A stretch of 64,000 bases of DNA. Origin: Akanthomyces muscarius (lineage: Eukaryota; Ascomycota; Sordariomycetes; Hypocreales; Cordycipitaceae). Positions 19,662 to 33,010 of this stretch are shown piece by piece. Numbering within the stretch: position 1 is the stretch's first letter; each line of letters begins with the position of its first letter. Below the pieces are notes generated by a model that had not been told where the DNA came from, made no database searches, and worked only from the letters and a program-made list of their open reading frames with translations. The stretch is taken from contig NC_079241.1 in assembly GCF_028009165.1 (NCBI RefSeq), forward strand, positions 7,068,001-7,132,000. Direction: 5' to 3'. Both the position numbers and the translations under genes were made by a program.

Positions 19662-21980
19662 CTAGAGTGAGTCTTCCTCTGCATCATCGTGCAGAGGACA
19701 ATGCAACGTCTCGTGGGAGACATGGCAGCGCGAGCAAATGGCGACCATGCACTGCGGGCAGTTAAACTCGAACTCCGCTGCCGGCTCAGCGCCGTCTTTC
19801 CGCTCTTCCACCCTGTAGACTTGCTCGCAGCTGTGCGTCGGGCAGTATCGATACATGTCAGAGTTTTGGCTGACAAAGGTCACGAATATTCGCTCAAATA
19901 TGCGCTCGAGCGCGGATGAGCTCAGATTCTCCTGGATATCCGACAGGGTTAGTATCTGCTGGCACTTGCCAGCATCGCCATAACAGCGGACGGCCGGAGT
20001 GCGGACTGGAGTGCTCGCGCCACAGAAACACATGTCCTCAAAGCAAGTGGCGCAGTAGAGGTGTTGGCAGCGGGTGTTGACGGGGTACTCCGCCTGGAAA
20101 CCGCACAGCGAACAATCCTCTGGCCCCAAGCTTGACTCTGGCTCCGGTATCTGGTGGCGGTTGTACCAGATTTCCTGCGCAACCTGCAGGTCTGCCTCGC
20201 TGCCGCTGATGATGAGGCGACGAGGTTGGTCGACAATATCCAGCGCAAGCTTGTCGCGGCCAACAATTCTCCCAATATGCTGAAATCCACCATTGAGGAG
20301 CCAAGTCAGCGCTTCACGATCGGCTGGATCAAGGCTGATGGAATATTCTGCGCGCGGGTCCTGATGGCACAGCTTCTGGATGGCGAGCCGCGCTTCCCTG
20401 AACACGGCTCGAGGACCGAGCATGTTTAGCGAACGCTGCTGTCTGTCACACAAGACCAAGACACCTATTTGGCGTTCAATGAAGCGCGTCTCATTGTAGG
20501 CCCAGGCGTTCGTGGCAAACGAAGCTGACCACAGCTTTTCGTCATCTTCGGTCAGCTGCTCTCCGGCCACGATGCGTTCGATGGCGGCTTGAGCTTCCGC
20601 CACCCTGTCAGGGCATATTCCCTCGATCCTGATGGTCCTGAAGCCTTTGTTTTCCGGCCCAATGGTTGCAAAAATATTGTGCCCTTTCCAGGCACTGTAC
20701 AAGGCCTTGATATCCTGCGATGCTGCTGCGTAGACATGGCCCGGGACCCTTATGCGAACGGTGTAGATCCGTTGTACAGTAAGCTTGCCATGGGCATGAA
20801 ACGGAAGAGGGTGCTTGTTGAGCTCTTGGACAGCCTTGGTCGCATGTTTGGCATCCACAAACCGAGCGATCAGCTTGTACCGCTGGCTCTCGGTCCGTGT
20901 AGTGATGCTATTGTGGTCCAGCGGCCCAATGTTCATCAAGCTCTTCAGAATCGTTTTTGCTGAATCTTCCAACCGGGCGGTATAGGAGCGGCAGCTCTGT
21001 GTTATAAGCTTCGGACGCAACATACTCGGAATCGACTCCAAGACGTCAACCCGGTTTATAGATGACGGCACGTGGTGGAGTTTGACTTTCCAAGCGCCGG
21101 GGCTTGGCCCATCGTCGGCTTCCGGACGGGAGGGCATGCCGGTGACATTTGGCGCTAGTTTGTACTCGCGGATCGCAAACCCGTTGTACACTTGCTGAGC
21201 CGCCTCTGCGGACGGAAAGCTGAGTGTAGCTGTCCAGCTTGGCTTGTGCCACGAACAGCTCACCTTGTTACCGCTGATGCTACCGAATCTGGCCGAGCGA
21301 TGGTGGTGGGGTATCACTTCTTCTGCCCTGAATTCGACCGTCTTGTCATCGTTGAGTGCATCAACCAGCTTCCTTGCAAAGTCAGCCTCATCCATTGTAA
21401 CATCTGCGGCACCCTTTCCCCCACAGACGGGCAGCGTGTCAATCCTTTCCTCGGGCACCTGTATGCCGAGCTCATGATGCAGGTACTCTGCTATGTCAGA
21501 TTTATGAAATTCCTCAGCCAGGTGTGTGAAGCGGACAGCCGAGAAGTGCCAAGGCAGCGCGATGGTGGCAATGGTCGCTCCGGGGCCAAAGGTGACGTTG
21601 ACGCCTTTGATCCGGCGAACCCATGCTTTTTCGGGAATAGTAGTCTAGTCTTCGGTCAGGAGGGATGCGACTTATGCTGTCATGTTGTAATTGAATACCT
21701 CTTCCAAAGCGATTGCGTCTTCCGTTTCGGTGCGCGACGACGTTGCATGAGCATTGCTCTGTGGCCAACTACTCGGGGCAACTGGAGAGTAGTCGCACGG
21801 CCAAGAAGTAGCATGCAATGCACGACTGCGGAGTGGGACTGGCGCATGGTAGCCGTACCTCGCGATGCCTTCCGTCTGCTCAACATGGAGGAAAGTGCAG
21901 GTAGCTCCACGGGTGCAGCGGCCCTGTCCTCGCTGGTAGAATGCACATTCGCCTGCGAAGTTGAGGAATGGGACTTCCAT
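19662..21980 (-). CDS. CCCH zinc finger + RING-IBR protein (RBR-like, RING2 not seen)
   Basis: Two exons, 21980-21699 and 21644-19662, separated by a 54-nt GT-AG intron, give 754 residues. Exon 1 encodes a canonical C-x8-C-x5-C-x3-H finger at residues 12-31, of the RNA-binding type. The middle has two or three RRM/KH-like alpha-beta segments. The C-terminus holds a RING1 (CSLC...CQHLYCATC...CFC, from about 602) and an IBR-like module (RYCPTHSCEQ...FNCPQCMVAICSRC). RBR ubiquitin ligases need a RING2 with the catalytic Cys, yet the frame stops at 19662, shortly after HCPLHDDAEEDSL, and no RING2-like sequence follows. It may be a non-catalytic RBR derivative or an RNA-binding adaptor. The frame has no ATG near the start of exon 2, which supports the exon 1 connection. 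Confidence 0.85.
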
Positions 21981-23941
21981 TTTGAGTGCTAAAGATGATT
22001 TCAAGTGTTGGATTGAACCTATGTTGAGTCGGTCTGGGTGCTGCCGCTGGCCCTTCTTTTATAGCCCGGCGAGAGGTCGTCGTGGCGGTGACTCAGTTTC
22101 ACTCTTGGCACCTCGTTTCTGCGTGGGAGCAAGCTGCGGTGAACGACGACTTCCTGCGTGCGAGCATCTTGAAGAAGAAAATGGGTGGCGGCCCAAGCAA
22201 ACAGAAGGGGGGGCGCTTTCGGTGAGGGCATGTGAAACGTCAGGCAGCCGGTGCAACGCGACGCAGGGTTGGTGGGTGCAACCAAGGTGCGGCAGTGCAC
22301 TGAATCACGATGGTACTAGGGCGTTGAAGGTGTGCTTCTGAATGGCGAGCATCGTATACGAGATGATGACGAGCGGCAAGCTTGCTGCGGTGATTGGGAT
22401 CCTGAGGCAGATGGTCTTTGCAAAGGCCGGTGCGTGGATCACGCATGTCGTGAGGCAAGCGCAGCGTTTGCGCGGGGAAACGCAGAGGAAAGGACGGGAT
22501 ATCTTTGGCTTTGTGCTGAGACAAGGGTGACCCGAGGAGATGGCACAAAGGACTGCCGCGATGACATGTCTGAGGATCGTTTATCGTGATGATGGTGTTT
22601 GCGCAACGTTGAGGGAGGGGCGACGGCGAGCTTCCAGATAACCGCCGTGGGCCTTTTGCGGCGCAAACGCGAGGAGTCACGAGTATCTACCATTGTAGCT
22701 CACGCAGTCTGAAATTTCTTGCCTGCCTGAGTCACATCTGCATCATGCTTCCTTTTTTTAAACGTCGTGTTTGTTCATCGTTTTGAAATAGTGCAAACGC
22801 GAACATGCATCACGCATGCTGTCTGGGCATAAAGAGTTGGAAGCGCGTCTCAGGCTGTTATTTGTGGCCGTTTATCTCCGACCCTTTATATGAAAAGTTT
22901 AAGAATAAGGGCACTGGCATTTTCTGGTCAATCGCTGGAAGCGTAGCTCAGGTTGAAGCAGATAAATCCCAGTCCTAGCTAGGTATGTCGCGTGCGGAAG
23001 CTGCCACAGTCGGCTGGCCGGACCGAGGACCGAGCCACGCTGCCAGACGATGACATCGGATCAAAGTCAATTCCACGAGATATTCCAGAAGCGAGAAATC
23101 TGCCGCACGCCAGACTTTGCGTCATAACGCAGCCGCATGGTGCAGGGTCTCGTCCGCGGCCGCTGGAGTCAATGTCCGCGGCCTCACCCTGCCGGCTCCG
23201 AACAGAGCAAATACAGGGACCACGAAGCTATTTACAGCACTCTTGCGCAAGCTTACAAGGGTCTCGTCGCTGAGCAGGTACTCTGGTAAAACCCGAGGCA
23301 CCCCCACTGCAGCATCGTCTTTTGGCCGCTAACAAAAATAATCAATCGCCTAGAAAATGTCAGGCTGGGCGAGATCGGTGTGCTCATGTGGGGGACGGAA
23401 AAGACCGATGCACAAGAGACGGCACGGCAGCAGCAGGTCAAAATATAGTATTTCTCATTTTTATGCACCAATGATTGACTAAAGCATTTCGCGATATTTA
23501 TTTTGTATTTTCAAATTATTCTGGCGAGCCGAGGCACCGACTTCCATGCTGCCTGCATACGGAACCGCAGTCGGTCTTTTGGGCCCGAAGCCCCCCAGCG
23601 GACCCCCCGGTCCTGGCTGCTTCCGGCTTCGTCGGAACGACGTCATGATCGTTAGCTTGGTCGAGCTCCCCCAGCTGCCGCCCTTTGCGCAATGCAATCT
23701 TTTCCCTGCTTATCAGTGGCTGGTCCAGCTATCTCGCGAGTCGGCCTTTATCTTTAAGCTTTTGGGCTTTCCTTTAAAAACACTTCAGCTCCTCTCGCCA
23801 TCTCCAACTTTGGCCTCATTTTCTGCCCTCAATTGACGCACAGCAGGCGACCGTCGGCCTCTTCTCCCTCGCCAGCCACCTCTCGACGCTAGAATTCACC
23901 CACCCAAGCTCTGACGACACACACACACCACATCCTCCACA
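21981..23941. other. Intergenic: promoters of the RING-IBR and phosphate-carrier genes
   Basis: About 1.96 kb between divergent genes. Only short frames without motifs are seen. C/T-rich and CA-repeat leader sequence (ACACACACACC at about 23921) precedes the carrier start. Confidence 0.45.
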
Positions 23942-24950
23942 ATGGCCACCACGCCCGAGTTTACCCTCCCCGACTATCTCAAATTCTTCAGCGCCGGTGC
24001 GCTGGCTGCGACCCTCACTCATGGCGTACGCATTCCCTCCTCCTCCTCCTCCTCCCAATTGACGGCGCAATGCCCGTAGCTGACCACCGCCCAAACAGGC
24101 CGCCACGCCCATCGACGTCGTCAAGACGCGCATCCAGGTCGACGACTCCCTCAAGGGCTACAACATGATCCGCGCCGGCCGCACCATTGTCGCCAAGGAG
24201 GGCGCCTCGGCCCTCCTCACCGGCTTCGGCCCCACGGCCGTCGGCTACCTCGTCCAGGGCGGCGGCAAGTTTGCCGGCTACGAGTTCTTCAAGAAGAAGT
24301 TCATCGACCTCGCCGGCGGGCCTGACAAGGCCGTCCCCCACCGCACCGCCGTCTACCTCGGCGCCAGCGCCACCGCCGAGTTCTTCGCCGACATCCTGCT
24401 CTGCCCCCTCGAGGCCACCCGCATCCGCCTCGTCTCCCAGCGCGGCTACGCCACCGGCCTGACCTCGGGCTTCATGCGCATGGCCCGCGAGGAGGGTTTC
24501 CGCGGCTTCTACTCGGGCTTCGTGCCCCTGCTCTTCAAGCAGGTCCCCTACGCCGTCGGCCAGTTCAGCGTCCACGAGGCCGTCAACGAGATCATCTACC
24601 GCTCCATCGGCGCCGAGCGCAAGGCCAAGCTCACCCAGCTCCAAAACACCGGCATCGAGCTGACCTCGGGCATCGCCGCCGGTGTGGCTGCCGCCGTGCT
24701 CTCTCACCCCGCAGACACCCTGCTCTCCGCCATGAACAAGGGAGCCGGCGACCCCAAGCAGAGCGCCACCAGCCGCATGTTCCAGCTCGCGCGCGAGTTC
24801 GGGCCCGTTCGCCTGCTCACGACCGGTCTGGCACCCCGTGTCGTCATGACCTGCGGTCTGGTCTCTGGCCAATTTGTCATCTACGCCCAGTGCAAGGCTC
24901 TCACCGGCGCACCGCCTGGCGTCGAGATTCACAAGGAGGCATCTCTATAA
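23942..24950 (+). CDS. mir1: Mitochondrial phosphate carrier
   Basis: Exons 23942-24025 and 24099-24950 give 311 residues, the family's usual size. It imports phosphate into the matrix with H+ (or in exchange for OH-) for ATP synthesis, in the inner membrane. The three SLC25 repeats are seen from their signatures TPIDVVKTRIQ, CPLEATRIRLVSQ and HPADTLLSAMN, with six membrane helices. The LTHGAATPIDVVKTRIQ junction, typical of the phosphate carrier as opposed to other carriers, is created by splicing and confirms the intron. Codon use is strongly GC-biased, suggesting high expression. Confidence 0.94.
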
Positions 24951-27900
24951 TTTTCTTTTCAATGCTTTGAATGGGTCTTTTTCTGGTCGGGCGTTTGCTG
25001 CGTTAGGGCGGGCTGAAGATGGAGCATGTCAATTTCTAATGTCAAAAAATCTGCTACGTTGATGCATGAAAGTCCAAGAGAACTTGTATTTGAGCTAAAG
25101 ATTACATCATTTTCATAGACCAAGCCATGTTTCTTCATTCAAGCATCCGACGTTTAATCAAGTGTAATGGGCTACGAGGTCACCGAACACGAATCAGCCG
25201 GGCCGCGTTTATTGGAAACGTCAGTGGCGGTGTGGTCCTTGTACAAAAGAAATTCTACATCTGGATGAGGTCATACGCCATCTTTAATTTGCTTCGTATG
25301 AGACACCTAATGATCGATTGTTACAATCGGCATGAGCAGTGCTGCCGTCCACTGCAGTATCAGGGCTTCCCAGGTACACAGATCCAACTCGAATGTGCCA
25401 CTCCGCGACATTTGGTCCACACTCGCCATGCAGTTCATGGCTGCTGCGCTGTCCAGTTTAAGAGAAATGGAGAAGATAGGAACCCGCTATGTTGTACTTC
25501 TATCTCAATGGTCCATGCAAGTATGCTGAGTGTAAATTCGACGAGATCTGTAGGCTGCCTCGCGTATTGAGGGGCCGCAAACGAAAGGGGCTTGGAGAAA
25601 ATGGTTCATTGCAAGTCTATTTAAAAAAGAGAATTCAACTGAAAGCGATGCATATCTTCTTTTATTTTGATCATCACTCTAAGCACGAAAAACAAATTAG
25701 AATGATTGACACATCCAGCAACGCATTCTACGCAGAACAGATTACTCCTCAGTCAGCGGGCATGGCAAGCAGCACAGGACCAGTCATCACCTAGTTCACC
25801 ATCCAACAAAATAAACTGGAAATACTTTTCCAATGGCACAGTACTGCCTGTCAGTGGCCGCATAAGTGCCAAGAAGCAGTCAACAAGGCAAAGTCGCCAC
25901 CAACGTCTTTCCAGGCAAATGTGATTCGGCCTGGGCTACACAGTCGACAAAACTATGAGAAGAAGGCATCATCAATGATTGAGACAGCAACGTGTAGATA
26001 AATGCTGGCACAAGGTTTGTGACTAACCGACCTGCCAGGGGGTTGTAAATGAGATCACTTTCATCAAGCACCTCAGTCTCCCACCCTATGCTTGAACATG
26101 AAGTGGTGTATTTGCTATAGACACCATATACTTGTAGCGCTGCATCTGATTACCTCAATAGGCTAAGAAGACTTATACAGTGGAATATGTCAAATTCCTT
26201 CACCACCCCAGGTCCCATTTTGAGGCTCGACAGACCACCACGGGCGTGTGCTCGCCAATGTACCAGAGCTACCTGGAGTGCAGCCTAGCTCAAGCACGCA
26301 CCATGAACGAAGGAGGCGGCGCTGCATAAATCGCCGGGAATGGGCATATTACACACACCCGAAACATACATGGCCACAGATAGACACCAGTAGTACATCT
26401 TACAGCCCAACTACACTGTGCCGCTCGTTCAGCACCGCACGAATAGCGCGCCCGCAATTTTTCGTACCTCTCAGCCTCACCTGTAAAGTCGCAACCGGAG
26501 TGTGCTCGTGCCACCACCACGCAAACACATGTCTATGCAGCAAAATAAAACAAAAAAATGGCAAGGCTACGCTAAAACCTGACAGAGCGCAACGTTCGGT
26601 CGATACGGCTCTCGGCTCCTATCCGAAACTGCAAGATGGCACCAAAGACGTCGGCTTCCATAGCACAGCATCGAACCAGGAGTCAACCTGTCATTCAGAC
26701 ATAATGGCGTACAGTTTTAGCAAGAGTACATACATGATGCTGGCCCAACTTCAGCAAGGTGTTGGTACAATGCGGTGCGCCGCAAATTGCCAGCAAAGGA
26801 GAGGGTTGCTTTAGAGACGACGGCAGCGAGCCCATTCGCAGGTCCATTCATGCCATTTTTTATTTTTTTTCAATTTCAATCCCGCTGCCAGTCCGTTTGG
26901 CAGAAACGTATTGCACTGGGTAAAGGCTTCTGAATCGCTTCGTACACCAACATATTACGTCGCGGCCAGGCAAACTCTCTTTTTTTGGTGATGCGCCACC
27001 CACGTCCCTCCAGTCAGGCAGCGGCCGAGGCTAGCAAAGCAGGCAAATTAGAAGGTCGGAACAGGGTGAGCCGCGATGGATGGCGCTTGTAGATATTGCG
27101 ACGGCGGCGCGCTGCTGTCAGCGTATCATTCGTGTGACGGCCGTCGTTCAGTCAAGCAGCCACTGCCATCTACTCTCGTGCAGGTGCTGAGCAGCAATGT
27201 GGTGCCATTCAATCAGCACTTGCAGCTCGGCCGCATACGAGAAGCCGCACTCTGGCTCTTGTTAGTTGCTTCAGAACCGATCGGCCCGTTGCCACAGTCT
27301 GAGCATGTGTTTTGGCATCAAAAAGACACCCGTCAATATTACCTAACAGAATTCGTTCTTCGCTTCCACTCAACCAGGTTGAATGCCTGTTCTTTTAGTA
27401 CGATACAACGTTTCTTTCGGAGCCCACTGTCCTGGATACTGTTAGCCACCCAATTGCTCTGGGGTGGATGTTGCCCCGCCAGTCTTTGAGCGCCACCGAA
27501 GCCAGGCCGGAGAAGGTGGGAACATTGCGGTAAAGGCTTACGAGCGTCCCCCAGAAGCACTAACGAATTCTGTTGGCTGGCCGTAACGGGGCCGTCGCCC
27601 CAAAACTCGTGACGGCTGATCTTGATCTCGCTTTGGATTAGCCCGGGAGGGACCATTGGCCAATCCAACGGCTAGCCATGGGCTTCTTGACACACGAGGT
27701 TCCATCGCGCGCCCCGGGCTACCAGCTCAGGGCCGTTAGGGGTCTCGGGCCAGAAGAATTCTCGAAAAGGATCGAGAAACATGTCGCGAATATCCGTGTT
27801 TCAATTTTTGACAATGATGACGCCTCGATGGATTGAGTTTCGGGGTTTATTGTCACTATTTCCAGTGGCTTGATGGGCGCCAGCCAGCTCCCCCGCCACC

Positions 27901-30678
27901 GGAAAAGCAGCTAAAAGCTATGCTGACAGGACGCCAAAACGTCGTGAACTATTACTCCAAGTGGGCCATCAATAATTCGAGCAAAATGAGTTTTCACAAC
28001 CGGGTCATGCGATGACTAGCATATGCCATGTGGTTGGTGCGGGTGATGGCAAGGCTTGCAAGGCAAGGCAAGCAGCTCGGGGCAAAGTTGCATCCATCGG
28101 ACCTTCTGTGGAGATGTGGCGGGTTAGGATCCGTGAAGCAGCCTTTGCTGGCTTTCAACGGCTGGCCGGGCGCGGTGTGGCTTTGTTGCTTGTTGCCAGT
28201 CCTCAGAGAGTGGGAGCATATGTCAAAACGTCAAGCGGCACACCTGAGCCAACTTGGCCAAATTGCAGCACGAGCGGGTCTAGACCAATGCCAACTAACA
28301 GCAGACTATTCTTGGAACGGCCGGCGCTGGCGGTAATGGAGGAAATGTTTGCCAGCCGGGCGTAAAAGAATTACTTCTCGGAGTTTTTTCCACCCGCATG
28401 TGCACGCTATGAAAAGCCTCAGTCGCAACCACGGGAGTCACCGCCTCAGAGTTGCATCAAGGCCACAGTAGAACATGGCATTTCGGTGTGGGTAGAATCT
28501 GGGGAAGACAAAGTCAATTTGCGTTGCAGTCCGCAGTTAGGTTAGTGATTCGACCATAGCCTTGCCTGAAGACCCATCGCTAATTGACCAGTCGTCAGCG
28601 CGCCTCGTGGCTACATGTCCTGGCCAACGTGCTACCTCTCCAGTTGGAAGAAGCTGTTGCAAAATAGGCTGGCTTATTTTTCAGCGCGGAAATATTGCCC
28701 GGGATTGCCTTGCTTTTGTTGGTTTGCCTTTGTTGACAGTCGACTAGTTAGGTACTCACTGGTAGCATCCGCGCAGCTATTGCCCAGCCGGAGCCGAAGC
28801 TGCCAAGGCGGGCCACGGGCGTAGGGCCAGAAGAGCAGTCCGTCCGAGGACAGCGCCAAAGCGCCCAACTTGATTGACGTGGTGGCTTAAGCCATGGTGG
28901 AGAGATGGCGATGTGGTGGGTTTTGTCGTCGGTTGCAGGACGTCGAGGCTCGAGAGCATCAAGAGCCAAAACATACTCGGAGAGGCGAAAAAAGTAAGAA
29001 AGAAGGGCAGCTGAGGAAAGGAGTGCTGCCGATATTCAGAATCCCATCTCGTTTGTTGGTGCGAACCCCTTTTGCTAGGGCCGCTAGGGGAGCATCCAGA
29101 AGCACGTTTCGGGGCAAGTCTCCTCCCCCGCAGTGACGATCAGCAGACGATCCGCAAGAGTGTGAGGCGACAAACAAAGGAATCTTCATTCCAGCACGGA
29201 TAGTGGCCAGACACCACATGGGCGTGCCGACTGACTGTCCAGACACCACTCCGAACAATTGTCCGGCTGCTGTACTCAAATGTGGCAATACCATGGTACT
29301 GAGGCCTGGACAGACGCCTCTGACGTTTGGTGTTGCGGCAGAGGCAGAGTTCAAAAAATGTGTGCCGGTTGGTGCCTCTTTCGTGGCCTGGCCTGGCTGC
29401 CGGGCGGCCTAATTCTCGGCGCCATGCACTCCACGTCGTGAGCTTTTCGGCTGGTCGATCCCTACCGTCCCTCCTGTGGCTTGCCACGCCCCCCGGTCGC
29501 CCGCAAATGGCGTGGCCAACACTTGATGGGCAGCACGCAGCAGCAGCCCCCAAGCTAGACCAGCTTCGTCGCCCTTTCAGCGGCCGCGGTGAGGTGTATG
29601 TGTGTGGGACACGGACAGACTTGCAGTTTACTGAGGAGGTGCAACAATCGAATACGGCGCGGCTGTCGTACACGGTGCCACTAGGTGCCGCATGGAGGAG
29701 GGGGCGGTCGGAGGTTGTTTACACAGCGACGTCTGACGCTCAGCTGCACAGCGTTTGCCGAGCCTTCATCTCCGAAATAGAACTCGTCAGTATCAGACAT
29801 GTTTCACGTGTTCAGAAACTGATGAAGACCTTCTGATGATGTCCATGTCCTAGTGTAGGATGAAAAGCGAGGCTGACAGCGAACCGGCCGGCACAGTGTG
29901 AGTGTGGAGAGTGGGATTGGGAAATTTCTGGTCGATGTCGCGACAAAGAAGGCTGGCGCGGGGGTGCACGGCCTCGGGGGTGTCGCCAGTAAGTTGCAGC
30001 AATACGGATATACACGTCCGGGCCCTCGAAACAACATCACAAGACAAAGTACCAGTAGCTAGTTACTGAGTAGCAGCCACCAAAAACAATCTTCCAGACG
30101 GCTAGCCTGCCGTTTCTTCTTTGGGTGAGCACTGCATGCACCCGGGCTGACTGGTCTCTGGCCTCCCAACTCTGTCCGGCAGACACCACCACCACACTAA
30201 AAGCTGCGTCCCACACCATCCTTTCGCCTCGACACCTCTCTTATTAGCAGTACTCCGTACTTTATTACCCCAAAATCCGGCTTAAACTACACTAAGCTCG
30301 GCCGTTCATGGATCCCCTGCTCTCCAGCTTTGCCCGCGCGCGTCTTTCTCCAAAACGGAAGCTGGCCAATTGGTAGCTAGCTAGCCAGCTTCACGGCCAG
30401 CCTGTTTTGCTCCACGTACCCCATGGGAAACCACGCCCCCCGGGCATGGTCCGCGTGAGCATCCAGCTGCTCGCCTCTTTTTCTTTTCGTGCTGACCCCT
30501 GCTGCTCTTCCTGATCAACTCGTTCGTGCTATAAAGAGCACCGGCTTCCCTCCCCTCCACGGGTGCTTCGCCCGGTGGGTTTTACATTTCTTGCATGTTG
30601 TAGACTCCTTGACGGAACGGCGACAGCTTCAGCACTTGGTTAAGCCTCTTACACCTCCAAGAAGCTTGGCCCTTCACC
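24951..30678. other. 5.7-kb region without recognisable genes
   Basis: The longest gene-free stretch. Frames here are short, lack motifs and do not join through sensible introns. No transposase, reverse transcriptase, long repeats or tRNA were seen. It ends in a promoter-like part with C/T-rich leader sequence before the sugar transporter (about 30470-30670). It may hold a long upstream control region, an unannotated noncoding RNA or decayed sequence. Confidence 0.4.
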
Positions 30679-32383
30679 ATGCCTATCGGCAACTTGTACG
30701 TCATTGCAGGCGTCTCCGTCGTCGGAGGCGCCCTGTTCGGCTTCGACATTTCGTCCATGTCGGCGCAGCTCAGCGAACAGTCGTATCTGTGCTACTTCAA
30801 CGATGGCCCCAAGGGTCCCCCCTTCACCCAGGAAGAGTGCAGTGGCCCGAAGCCGCTCAACCAGGGCGGTATCGTCGCCTCCATGGCCGGCGGTTCTTGG
30901 CTGGGTGCTCTCATCTCTGGTATCCTGTCTGACCGCCTCGGCCGCAAAAAGTCCATCATGATTGGCGCTGTTATTTGGTAGGAACTGCTCTCAAACTTAT
31001 TTGGACATGCCCCGTCACAGCCGCTAACTCGTCAGCAGGGTCATTGGATCTATTCTCTGCTCCGCTGCCAATGGCAGGGCTATGCTCATTGTCGGCCGTA
31101 TCATCAACGGTCTGTCTGTTGGTATCGAGTCTGCTCAGGTCCCCGTCTACATTGCCGAGATCTCGCCTCCCTCCAAGCGTGGTCGCTTCATCGGCTTCCA
31201 GCAGTGGGCCATCACTTGGGGTATTCTCATCATGTACTACATTTCCTACGGCTGTGCCCAGATTGGTAAGAACGAGTGGAACGACCACAGCACCGCCAAC
31301 TGGCGTGTCCCGTGGGCTCTCCAGATGGTTCCCGCCATCTTCCTGTTCTTCATGATGATGCCTCTGCCCGAGTCTCCTCGCTGGCTCGCTCGCAAGGACC
31401 GCTGGGAGGAGTGCCACGCAGTTCTCACGCTTGTTCACGGTCAAGGAGACCCCAACCATCCCTTTGTCTCTTACGAACTTCAGGACATTAAGGACATGTG
31501 TGAATTCGAACGTCGTCACGCCGATGTCACCTACCTTGATCTCTTCAAGCCCCAGATGCTCAACCGAACCATCATTGGTCTCTTTACCCAGATTTGGTCG
31601 CAGCTCTGTGGTATGAACGTCATGATGTACTACATCACCTACATTTTCACCATGGCTGGTTACACTGGCAACGCCAACCTGCTTGCCTCTTCGATTCAGT
31701 ACATCATCAACGTCTTTATGACGATTCCTGCGCTTCTTTGGGCTGACCGATGGGGTCGCCGCAAGACCATGCTCATCGGCTCTACCCTCATGGGTCTGTG
31801 GATGTTTATGAATGCTGGTCTTCTTGCCACCCACGGAACTGAGATCCCACGCTCTGAGCGTACCACCGAGGCCGTTTCCATGACTGTGTCTGGTGCGCCC
31901 GCCAAGGCTCTCATTGCCGGCACTTATCTCTTTGTTGCCTCGTTTGCTCCCACCTGGGGCCCTGCCTCGTGGACTTACCCTCCTGAGCTGTTCCCTCTGC
32001 GTCTCCGTAGCAAGGGTGTCTCTCTGGCTACCTCGGGTAATTGGGCCTTCAACACCGCTCTCGGTCTCTTCACCCCTCCTGCCTTTGCCAACATCACCTG
32101 GAAGGCTTATATTGTCTTTGCCACGTTCAACGTTGCTGCCTTTATCCATGTTTTCTTCGGCTTCCCTGAGACGGCCGGAAAGACTCTTGAGGAGACCGAG
32201 GCAATGTTCGAAGACCCCAAGGGTATTCCGTATCTCGGTACCCCTGCCTGGAAGACGCATCCTGTCACCGGCGCTATGCGCAAGGCTGAGCACGGTGATC
32301 TCGAGGCTGCGGCAAAGATTTCAGAGATTGAGAAGCCTCACACCCCTCCTGTTCAGGAGCTCGAGGTTCCCCCCAAGCAGTAA
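30679..32383 (+). CDS. MFS sugar (hexose) transporter
   Basis: Exons 30679-30977 and 31039-32383 give 547 residues. The layout is the standard 12-helix sugar porter. It starts almost directly with helix 1 (GVSVVGGALFGFDISSM). It has SDRLGRKKS between helices 2 and 3, GRIINGLSVG and QVPVYIAEISPP, PESPRWL before the central loop, ADRWGRRKT in the second half, and PETAGKTLEE at the end of helix 12. These are the sugar-porter signatures of plasma-membrane glucose/hexose transporters. Substrate and affinity cannot be told from sequence. The splice junction TG|G GTC restores IWVIGSILCS. An unusually long gene-free region lies upstream. Confidence 0.92.
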
Positions 32384-33010
32384 ACGTTTAATGCGGCTGC
32401 GGGTCTTGTGAAGCTGCTTGTGATTATTGACCACTTAACATGGCAGTTTCGTGGAGGGATTACCTTGATTATTGTTTCTGTGAATGATAATAATAGTAGT
32501 TTGTTTACAACGATACCAATGGACGATGCTTTTCGACACCTTTAATTTTCTAATGAACTGTGATCTCCAATTTCAACATTTTAGCTCACTTTTATTCGAG
32601 CAAGGCCTCAAATTAGCCGTCGGCTGCCCTCCCCTGGCCTTTAGTATGGAGGCGCATGCTAAATAGTTCTCCACGGCATTGATCCATGTTCGTGGCGCCC
32701 AGCCATGCCATCACAGAATAAATGAGCCCGCGTGTGCCCGCTTTCCACGCCACTTTCACGGGAGCCGGGTAATTTCGTGGAAGCGGGTACTATGGCGAAG
32801 ACTATCCGTAGAGTAAAAGACCTATTTGCCATTTCACATGCCAGTTGCTTATTTTTACTTTACTCTGCGCTATTCGGCTTTTACCTCCCAGTGGCATATA
32901 CAAGCCCTGCCGAGTCTTTCTTGAAAGTCACCAGGGTATCATTTGTCAACTAGACAACTAGGCTTTATAATCGTGTAATCATTTATGCTCATAATGCTCG
33001 TAAACATGCT
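32384..33010. other. Intergenic between convergent 3' ends
   Basis: AT-rich 3' flank of the transporter and the T5orf172 gene. No gene is seen. Confidence 0.5.

Noticed and set aside
22240..22680. 146-codon minus-strand frame
   Set aside because: Pro/His/Arg-rich with no motif; promoter DNA between divergent genes.
24015..24932. 305-codon minus-strand frame opposite the phosphate carrier
   Set aside because: Antisense shadow of a GC-biased gene.
26248..26814. 188-codon frame in the 5.7-kb gap
   Set aside because: No domain, no coding bias, and no sensible intron to extend it.
30971..32293. 440-codon minus-strand frame opposite the sugar transporter
   Set aside because: Antisense shadow; low-complexity Gly/Arg/Asp composition and no motif.
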